Positions 1 to 5,055 of a DNA stretch of 8,194 nt are shown one piece after another (position 1 is the first letter of the stretch; each line of letters begins with the position of its first letter). The position numbers and the translations under genes were made by a program. Origin of the DNA: Wolbachia endosymbiont of Mansonella ozzardi (GTDB taxonomy: Bacteria; Pseudomonadota; Alphaproteobacteria; Rickettsiales; Anaplasmataceae); NCBI RefSeq assembly GCF_020278625.1, contig NZ_JADAKK010000014.1, positions 1-8,194 of the forward strand, given 5' to 3'. The notes below the pieces were generated by a model. The model was not told where the DNA came from, searched no databases, and was given only the letters and a program-made list of their open reading frames with translations.

Positions 1-1
1 G

Positions 2-70
2 CATGAAAGTTATGTTAAAGTGCACCATTTTTATGAAGAACTGGATCCCAGTGTCGGAGTACTGAGATGA
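2..70 (+). CDS. Possible 3' tail of a gene entering from the left edge
   Basis: The frame starting at base 2 is open from the window edge for 22 codons and ends at TGA 68-70. It reads HESYVKVHHFYEELDPSVGV and then LR. The first dozen residues look protein-like. The last part (LDPSV) is simply the translation of the palindromic repeat that starts at 41, so if a real gene ends here, its C-terminus has been made or replaced by the repeat. A second frame is also open, from ATG 3-5 to TGA 63-65. The product cannot be identified from so short a piece, and it may not be coding. Confidence 0.22.
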   Translation, partial: HESYVKVHHFYEELDPSVGVLR

Positions 71-95
71 CAAGGGGAGAGATGCTGGAATAACA
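41..95. repeat. Degenerate Wolbachia/Rickettsiales-type palindromic repeat
   Basis: The segment begins CTGGATCCCAGTGTC and continues to GCTGGAATAACA. The arms ATCCCAGT (45-52) and ACTGAGAT (61-68) are complementary at 7 of 8 positions around an 8-base loop. From memory, variants of CTGGATCCCAGTGTC...ACTGGGATGACA are dispersed in intergenic regions and gene ends of Wolbachia. This copy has diverged, and its second half (GCTGGAATAACA, 84-95) looks like the remnant of an adjoining palindrome. It lies beyond the 3' end of the minus-strand RDD array and could act as a weak transcript-end hairpin, although no T-run follows it. Confidence 0.55.
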
Positions 96-146
96 AGAAA
101 TGGGCTGCTTGCATGACGCCATTAGTTGCAGGCTTAAAGGAAAATA

Positions 147-611
147 TTAACTGAGTTTATCTATCACTACCATATTTGCAATTTTATCATGAAAAGCTTG
201 TCTCTGTTTATCATCTACTGCACATACTAAAACTAAGATTAGTATAGCTAAGAATAAAATAGGATTGCAAAATGGTATACAAAAAATTATGAAAAAAGCA
301 ATAGTCCTTTTTATTGCTTATATTAGAGTGATCTACTTAAGTGTATCTTTGTTTCTCACATGGATGCTAAATAACAAGTGTCCTAGAGTGCAACCAAATT
401 TTACTAGCACGAATATGTGAAATACACATGGTATCATCAAAAATACAATAGTGGTGATTACAATTATTGCCCCTATGACTCCTTTTATTGCGTGTGTAAG
501 TGAGAAACCTACCGCTACCAAAACAAACGGTATTAAAATGAGTAAAATACAATCAACTATGAATGCTAGAATACGCCTTGTCATTGTTGAGTAGCTTACT
601 TTTTTCTCCAT
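147..611 (-). pseudogene. RDD family membrane protein, copy 1, broken by two in-frame stops
   Basis: RDD proteins are small integral membrane proteins with three or so helices, often of unknown or transport-related role, named after conserved Arg and Asp residues. The open part (611-333, 92 aa) starts MEKKVSYSTMTRRILAF. It carries the RDD N-terminal Arg/Asp pattern (TRRI...D), two hydrophobic helices at about residues 12-35 and 40-70, and the loop motif LGHLLFSIHV. A TAG (333-335) follows KDTLK. The same frame then continues ITLI, has a TAA five codons later, and runs open through a third hydrophobic stretch to VDDKQRQAFHDKIANMVVID, the RDD C-terminal signature, ending at TAA 147-149. The whole span is 155 codons, normal for the family, with exactly two internal stops and no frameshift. 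No clear ribosome site precedes the ATG. It is probably a pseudogene, although a 92-residue truncated protein could still be made. Confidence 0.75.
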
Positions 612-630
612 ATACTATCTATGAAAAAGT

Positions 631-1153
631 TTAACTAGGTTTATAATCTGTTACTACTGTTCTTGCAATTTTATTGTAAAGAAGTTGCTTGCATTTGTCA
701 AAGATTGCTAATATTAAAATTAGAATCGTAAAATTGCTAACCACCGAGAAACATAATCAATCAAAAAAAAGAGAACAAAATGATAAAACTGTCTCAGAAA
801 TGCACCTTATTGTTGCTTGCATTAGAGTAACACTTTATAAATGTATTTAAATCTTTGACATGCATACCACATAACAGTTGTCCTGGAGTACCTCCAAGTC
901 TTGCTATCATTAATATTTCTAATACTGTGTACAGCATTGATGTCAAGATTGTATAAGAAGATGTTAACTGTTCAATCTCGTCATAAAAGTTATCAATTTC
1001 ATTATTGCCTGATACTGCAATGTACAGGATGAGCAAAGGAAAGAAAAACATGACATAGTCAGTTACTTCTGCTGCAATACGCCTTGTAAACCCTACATAA
1101 TTTACTTTAGCATTTATTTCATTGTCAATAACCCAACCTATATTTTGTAACAT
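631..1153 (-). pseudogene. RDD family membrane protein, copy 2, frameshifted
   Basis: This copy is paralogous to the genes on either side. The open part (1153-794, 119 aa) includes VNYVGFTRRIAAEVTDYV, two hydrophobic helices, and ARLGGTPGQLLCGMHVKDLN, the RDD core. After KDLNTF the frame is lost. Removing one base near 835-840 (reading ACATTTAAAAGTGTT) gives TFKSVTLMQATIR, which matches copy 3's TLKNVTLIQVA. That frame then meets one TGA (757-759) and continues through FTILILILAIFDKCKQ and LLYNKIARTVVTDYKPS to TAA 631-633. Downstream of the break, the residues shown in the unshifted frame (KCYSNASNNKVHF) are therefore probably frameshift tail. The start has also changed: the codon matching copy 3's ATG reads ATA (1115-1117), so translation would need an upstream ATG (1151-1153) with no visible Shine-Dalgarno. 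It ends 19 bases before copy 1. Confidence 0.75.
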
Positions 1154-1206
1154 TATTAACTAATATAGAAGCATGTTATTAAATAACTGTAAATTGTAAA
1201 GAGAGG

Positions 1207-1720
1207 TTAGTTCTCGGGTTTATAATCTATCACTACTGTTTTTGAAATTTTGTCATATACAGTCTTTTTGCGCTGATCAAATACTGCAAATAAAATTAAA
1301 ATTAGCACATTAAAAGATATAGATAAGCACAATCGTAATGTTGCGGATAAAGCAGAAAGCGAAAAATAATCCAGAGGCTTCCATTAGAAATACATCTTAA
1401 TTTGCTACTTGGATTAGAGTAACATTTTTAAGTGTACTTGCGTCTTTAATATACATGCCATACAATGGCTTCCCTGGATTACCACCAAGTTTTGCTATCA
1501 TTAGTATTTTGAACACTATTAGTACTAATGTTGTGGTTGCTATACAAACTACAAATAGTATTTTTGTTGCTAGTTGTTCAGCTTCCTGAAAGAAATCTTT
1601 ATAATCCAGTAATATATAGATGAATACGCTACAGATGAAATGATGGGAAAATATTAGAGAATCAAGTACTTCTGCTAAAATGCGTCTTGTAAACTCTGCG
1701 TAACTTATTTTAGTATCCAT
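1207..1720 (-). pseudogene. RDD family membrane protein, copy 3, frameshifted
   Basis: This is the first gene of the three-copy array. The start at 1720 is chosen over the upstream ATG (1753) because GGAGG sits 4 bases before it and because MDTKISYAEFTRRI lines up with the start of copy 1. The open part (to TAA 1397-1399, 107 aa from this start) has the TRRILAEVLD motif, two hydrophobic helices, and AKLGGNPGKPLYGMYIKDAS followed by TLKNVTLIQVAN. Removing one A near 1399-1403 changes VAN-stop into VAIKMYF. This is followed by a TAA (1384-1386) and then an open C-terminal half: WKPLDYFSLSALSATL, a hydrophobic helix, and AVFDQRKKTVYDKISKTVVI, ending DYKPEN-stop at 1207-1209. Full length would be about 171 codons. 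With its good ribosome site, this is the copy most likely still translated, as a two-helix fragment. Confidence 0.75.
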
Positions 1721-1723
1721 ATT

Positions 1724-1729
1724 TCCTCC
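1724..1729 (-). promoter_or_regulatory. Shine-Dalgarno site deciding the start of RDD copy 3
   Basis: On the minus strand the sequence reads GGAGGAAATATG. The strong GGAGGA core is close to the ATG at 1718-1720, and no comparable site precedes the ATG at 1753. The other two RDD copies lack an equivalent site. Confidence 0.65.
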
Positions 1730-1753
1730 GTACATAATTACTTGATGTATCAT

Positions 1754-2138
1754 GTCAGTAATTAAATAACCTTAAACATGCTGATTTGAGTAATATTAGC
1801 TTGTATCTTTAATAATGTAAGGTATTAGAGCTGAAATATTTTACAAGGGAAAGTAAAACTGAACGCTCAATGGCGCCAACTTAAAGAAAAATGTCAGCGA
1901 TTACTGCACAAAATTTCTCCCTAAAATTTTTACCATTAAATTACCCGTAAAGTACTGAAAAAAAAACAGCTCTTTTATTTCTATTTTATTTCAACAAAGA
2001 AGTTTAAAATGTGTCCTTTTCAGGTAAGATTTGTCAAGAGATTTTCGCACATGCCAAAGCTGGTTTGATGTGCAAGGGGCCTATTGACAGATGATCAAAC
2101 TATGATGTAGCCTATCACCATACGTTTAGGTCTGGGTT
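1754..2138. other. Gene-free spacer between divergent RDD array and PLD gene
   Basis: No convincing gene is seen on either strand; all frames break into short pieces. The spacer holds a perfect octamer palindrome TGGCGCCA (1871-1878) inside a block (about 1859-1910) that resembles, from memory only, sequence repeated elsewhere in Wolbachia intergenic DNA. It also has A-rich and T-rich runs at 1959-1996 and a less A+T-rich block at 2010-2138. It must carry the leader of the PLD gene on the plus strand and probably that of the RDD array on the minus strand, but no well-spaced -35/-10 pair was found. The GTTATTTAAT element upstream of RDD copy 3 (minus strand, around 1761-1770) recurs upstream of copy 2 (around 1175-1187), which suggests the duplication unit included upstream DNA. 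Confidence 0.5.
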
Positions 2139-2666
2139 GTGAGGCTTTTATACCTTTTATTTTTGTTGGTGTGTTTTTCTCTGTATTACTATGCAGGCTC
2201 TATATTTTCGCCATGCCCAAAAGCTACAGTTTGCTTCTCGCCCGAGGAAGACTGTGCTGTGCCAATAATCGGCGAAATAGATCAGTCTAAAGAGTCCATC
2301 TTAGTTCAAGAGTATACATTTACTCTTGAAGCGGTTGCGAATGCTTTAGTTAATGCTAAGAAGCGTGGTGTTGATGTTAAAGTCATTTTAGATAAATCGC
2401 AACTTTACTCGAAACATAGTGTTATAAATGAATTGTTTGCAAGCGGAATACCAGTTTGGATTGATGATAAGCCAAAAATCGCCCATAATAAGGTAATAAT
2501 TGTCGATAATCAAAAAGTCATCACAGGGTCATTTAACCTCAGTAAAACAGCCGAAAAAGGGAATGCTGAAAATCTATTAATTGTTAAAGAATACCCTGAA
2601 TTAGTTCAGCAGTATGTGAAGAACTGGGAGGCACGAAAGTCACAATCTTATCAATACGCTCCCTAG
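2139..2666 (+). CDS. Exported phospholipase D/Nuc-family protein, single HKD motif
   Basis: This 175-residue protein belongs to the small bacterial Nuc-like branch of the phospholipase D superfamily, whose members cleave phosphodiester bonds in DNA or lipids and work as dimers because each chain has only one HKD motif. Residues 1-20 form a hydrophobic signal sequence (LLYLLFLLVCFSLYYYAG), so it is probably exported. The fold signature follows: ILVQEYTFT (54-62), AKKRGVDVKVILDKS (73-87), and the catalytic motif HNKVIIVD with His116, Lys118 and Asp123, then TGSFNLSKTA and GNAEN (129-145). All expected active-site residues are present and the length fits a full-length protein. The start is GTG (2139-2141); later starts would cut the signal sequence, and the ribosome site is weak. 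Rickettsia has a comparable protein studied as a phospholipase D. Whether this one acts on DNA or lipid cannot be told from sequence. Confidence 0.88.
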   Translation: MRLLYLLFLLVCFSLYYYAGSIFSPCPKATVCFSPEEDCAVPIIGEIDQSKESILVQEYTFTLEAVANALVNAKKRGVDVKVILDKSQLYSKHSVINELFASGIPVWIDDKPKIAHNKVIIVDNQKVITGSFNLSKTAEKGNAENLLIVKEYPELVQQYVKNWEARKSQSYQYAP

Positions 2667-2721
2667 ATACTTGCTGAAAAGTAGTGGAAAGAATTTTCTA
2701 GTCGATTGATATAATTGCGCA

Positions 2722-2730
2722 TGCTATAAT
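2722..2730 (+). promoter_or_regulatory. Extended -10 promoter for the gene at 2751
   Basis: TGCTATAAT is a perfect extended -10 element (TGn followed by TATAAT at 2725-2730). No good -35 lies at 17 bases, but extended -10 promoters tolerate this. Transcription would begin near 2737, leaving a leader of about 14 bases that includes AGGA (2739-2742) and GAGG (2745-2748) before the ATG. Confidence 0.5.
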
Positions 2731-2750
2731 AAAGTTTTAGGAATGAGGCG

Positions 2751-3284
2751 ATGGATTACATAAACGATGCTGCTGGTAGTTACACTACCATTCATGATTT
2801 TTTTCACAATAACGGGACGGGAGACTATAAAGTTCAATACAGTTACAATGGTGTACCCTATGCAACTGACGGGTGCATACATGCCGGAGATAAGTTCTAC
2901 ACTGACAACTTTGTGGACTCACATTATAGTAAGGAAATAAAAATATACCCTCAAAGTGAACTTTTAGCTAAAGAACATGCTGGAGATATGCTGCCTATTT
3001 CAATATCACTGGATAAGGATTTAATAAAAAAAATACTGTCAAGAAAAAGCTAAATTTGTAGAACTAGGAGAGAAATCAGATGGTCTAGTTATGATAAGCA
3101 AGAGCATATAAAGTGCCACACAATGGAGTTATCATATGATGATGTTTGTGCTTATAATAAAGCTTCAACACTTAACATTAAACATGATGCGCCAAGTGAT
3201 ACGCAATGCAGCTTAAATATAGCATTTACAAAGGTTAATGATGATAAACCGTGGTTTTGGCAAAAACTTAAAAACATGTTTTAG
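2751..3284 (+). pseudogene. Unrecognised gene, reading frame broken in its middle
   Basis: I do not recognise the family. The first open part (2751-3053, 100 aa) begins MDYINDAAGSYTTIHDFFHN. It is soluble, rich in Tyr, Asp and His, and has no signal peptide or membrane helix. It ends LSRKS-TAA. The same frame then stays open for 76 more codons to TAG 3282-3284, ending VNDDKPWFWQKLKNMF. A smoother reading comes from two small corrections. Dropping one A from the run at 3044-3048 gives LSRKAKFVELGEKSDGLVMI and SKSI. Dropping two bases from ATATA at 3106-3110 then leads into KCHTMELSYDDVCAYNKAST and on to the TAG. That reconstructs about 176 residues. A separate start at ATG 3123 would give a 53-residue protein but has no obvious ribosome site. 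Its promoter and ribosome site look intact, so the N-terminal 100 residues may still be made. Confidence 0.6.
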
Positions 3285-3354
3285 CTAAAGTAGCATTCTT
3301 CTCAATGGAAAGGTTTTGTGGAGGATATTTGTTTACTTTATTTGTCTTGAACTA

Positions 3355-3383
3355 TTGATAAGTCTGTTACAATAAAGTATAAC
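3355..3383 (+). promoter_or_regulatory. Sigma-70 type promoter for the PgpA-like/glyQ/glyS/uvrC unit
   Basis: TTGATA (3355-3360) and TATAAC (3378-3383) are separated by exactly 17 bases, and each differs from consensus at one position. The start of transcription would be near 3390, about 20 bases before the ATG at 3410. A second, overlapping pair, TTGAAC (3347-3352) and TACAAT (3368-3373), has a 15-base spacer and is less likely. Since the downstream genes are tightly spaced, this may be the promoter for the whole run to uvrC. Confidence 0.55.
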
Positions 3384-3409
3384 TCTATTAGCTAAATATT
3401 ACTTAAGAC

Positions 3410-4168
3410 ATGGAGATTTTTTGGACAACTCTGGAAAAGACATTGGGCAAAGTTTTTCCTGCTAAAGTAGTTAGCTCTTTTTTAGGAATAGGGTACTTAC
3501 CAGGTTGGCAGAGCTATTGGTCTTCTTTTTTAATATTATTTGTTACCGATATCATATTAGTTCTCGTATATGGAGGAGATTTTATACTATACAAAATACC
3601 AAATTCAGGCGTAGTTGTGGCTGCTATTTTTGTGAAGTTGGCAATAGTTATGCTAGTACTACAGTTAGTTGGAATATCCATTTTTCATATTCAAGACCCT
3701 TCAGCAAACAGTGGTGAGAATATAGTAATACAAATAGCATCAGGGCAAGTGTTGACTGTTGCGCTCTCAATGCCAGCAATAATGTCAATTTATCATGCTG
3801 TAAGTAAACTCTATGGAAGCATATGTAAGCAGATACTTCAATGTCCGTTTTGGTTTAATGATTTCATGCACTTGTTCTTTTTCTTTATTATACCTTATGC
3901 ATTTTTTAATATTGTGGAAGTGATAAAACCTTGGCCAATAAGTTCAATACAGCTCAGTTATAACAATGCAATATCAATTACATTTGAGGGGATTTTCCAT
4001 ACGTCTTATGCAGTAATTTTGCTGTATTTGACTGCATTTATATTCTGCGATTTAACTATGCATGACGCAATTGTTCTAAACAAGAGCATAATTCAATATG
4101 TGAAAGAAAATTCGGTAGTCTTGAGTGACTACTTGCATAGCACTGTGAAAAAAATAAATATTGAATAG
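3410..4168 (+). CDS. Phosphatidylglycerophosphatase A-like membrane protein, apparently lacking catalytic residues
   Basis: This 252-residue protein has about five hydrophobic segments, near residues 38-56, 67-93, 105-127, 151-172 and 193-213. Two landmarks point to PgpA, the membrane enzyme that dephosphorylates phosphatidylglycerol phosphate: FLGIGYLPG (24-32), where the family has FGxGxxPxxPGT, and FNIVEVIKPWPI (166-177), which matches the E. coli segment FRILDMWKPWPI in order and spacing. The family's acidic motifs are missing, however. The DE of the DExxG motif aligns with QI near 108-109, the later DDxxAG aligns with TFEGIFH (191-197), and the PGTxGS loop reads WQSYWSS. It is also about 80 residues longer than typical PgpA, partly through a C-terminal tail (214-252). 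Phosphatase activity is therefore doubtful; it may be a repurposed relative. It lies 44 bases upstream of glyQ. Confidence 0.6.
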   Translation: MEIFWTTLEKTLGKVFPAKVVSSFLGIGYLPGWQSYWSSFLILFVTDIILVLVYGGDFILYKIPNSGVVVAAIFVKLAIVMLVLQLVGISIFHIQDPSANSGENIVIQIASGQVLTVALSMPAIMSIYHAVSKLYGSICKQILQCPFWFNDFMHLFFFFIIPYAFFNIVEVIKPWPISSIQLSYNNAISITFEGIFHTSYAVILLYLTAFIFCDLTMHDAIVLNKSIIQYVKENSVVLSDYLHSTVKKINIE

Positions 4169-4212
4169 TACCTATTTGCTGTATATTCAGTATTAAAGAG
4201 TGTTCAGTTTAC

Positions 4213-5052
4213 ATGAATCTACAAAGCATAATAAAAGGGTTGCAAGATTTTTGGGCTGGTGAAGGGTGTACCATACTCCATCCTTACACATCTGAAGTTG
4301 GAGCTGGAACATTGCATCCTGCAACAATCATGTCAGCAATTGACGCAAAACCAACAAAAATTGCGTATCTACAACCTGTAATTAGACCAGCAGACGGACG
4401 CTATGGTGATAACCCTAATCGCTTATATCAACACCATCAATATCAAGTTATAATCAAACCTTCTGGTAATAATTTGCAGGATGTTTACTTAAGTAGCTTA
4501 AAGGTTCTTGGTATATCTACAGAGAAGTATGATATTAAATTTATTGAAGATGATTGGGAAAATCCAAGTGTTGGTGCATCAGGGCTAGGGTGGGAGGTTA
4601 CATGCAACGGAATGGAAGTAGCACAACTTACTTATATACAGCAAGTAGGAGGTATTGACTGCAAAATAATTCCTGGCGAGGTAGCGTATGGGTTAGAACG
4701 TTTGGCAATGTGCACACAGGGTGTGGATAATGTTTATGATATAATTTGGAACAACAACGGTGTGACTTATGGAGACATTTTTAAACAAAGAGAATATGAA
4801 TTTTCTTATCTGGCGCTTGATTATTATGATACTAAAGTGGTACAGCAGCAGTTTAAGGACACGGAAAAACTATGTAAATTTCTTATCGGAAAAGAATTAC
4901 CAGTAGCAGCTTATGACCAATGCATTAAAACTAGCCACCTACTTAATCTGCTTGATGCAAGAGGTGTGCTTGGTGTGAATGAGCGTAAAGTGTATATTGG
5001 TAGAATTAGAGAGCTGACAAAAAAATGTTGTGAGTTATATATGAGTAAGTAA
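4213..5052 (+). CDS. glyQ: Glycyl-tRNA synthetase alpha subunit
   Basis: GlyQ is the catalytic, class II subunit of the alpha2-beta2 glycyl-tRNA synthetase. It activates glycine with ATP in the cytoplasm and, with GlyS, charges tRNA-Gly. At 279 residues it is slightly shorter than E. coli GlyQ (about 303). Family hallmarks are all present: FWAGEGCTILHPY (13-25), EVGAGTLHPAT (28-38), motif 2 as RPADGRYGDNPNRLYQHHQY (58-77), GLGWEV (124-129), YIQQVGG (141-147), and motif 3 as GEVAYGLERLAMC (155-167). The C-terminus keeps HLLNLLDARGVLGVNER (242-258), typical of full-length GlyQ. The ATG at 4213 is chosen because NLQSIIKGLQDFW is the normal N-terminus; the upstream AAAGAG (4195-4200) is a weak, distant ribosome site. 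glyS follows after 3 bases, as expected for subunits made in equal amounts. Confidence 0.98.
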   Translation: MNLQSIIKGLQDFWAGEGCTILHPYTSEVGAGTLHPATIMSAIDAKPTKIAYLQPVIRPADGRYGDNPNRLYQHHQYQVIIKPSGNNLQDVYLSSLKVLGISTEKYDIKFIEDDWENPSVGASGLGWEVTCNGMEVAQLTYIQQVGGIDCKIIPGEVAYGLERLAMCTQGVDNVYDIIWNNNGVTYGDIFKQREYEFSYLALDYYDTKVVQQQFKDTEKLCKFLIGKELPVAAYDQCIKTSHLLNLLDARGVLGVNERKVYIGRIRELTKKCCELYMSK

Positions 5053-5055
5053 CAT

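Noticed and set aside
2084..2112. Perfect -35 hexamer TTGACA upstream of the PLD gene
   Set aside because: No acceptable -10 lies 16-18 bases downstream; TATGAT (2101-2106) is only 11 bases away, too close to pair with it.
2667..2720. Possible terminator after the PLD gene
   Set aside because: Only a five-pair GAAAA/TTTTC stem with a long loop and no T-run could be found.
3123..3284. Separate 53-residue gene starting at ATG 3123
   Set aside because: It shares the frame of the gene at 2751 and has no clear ribosome site or promoter, so it is better explained as that gene's detached C-terminal part.
3410..4168. Calling this a functional pgpA
   Set aside because: The acidic motifs that define the active family are absent in the alignment I can make by eye, so no gene symbol is given.
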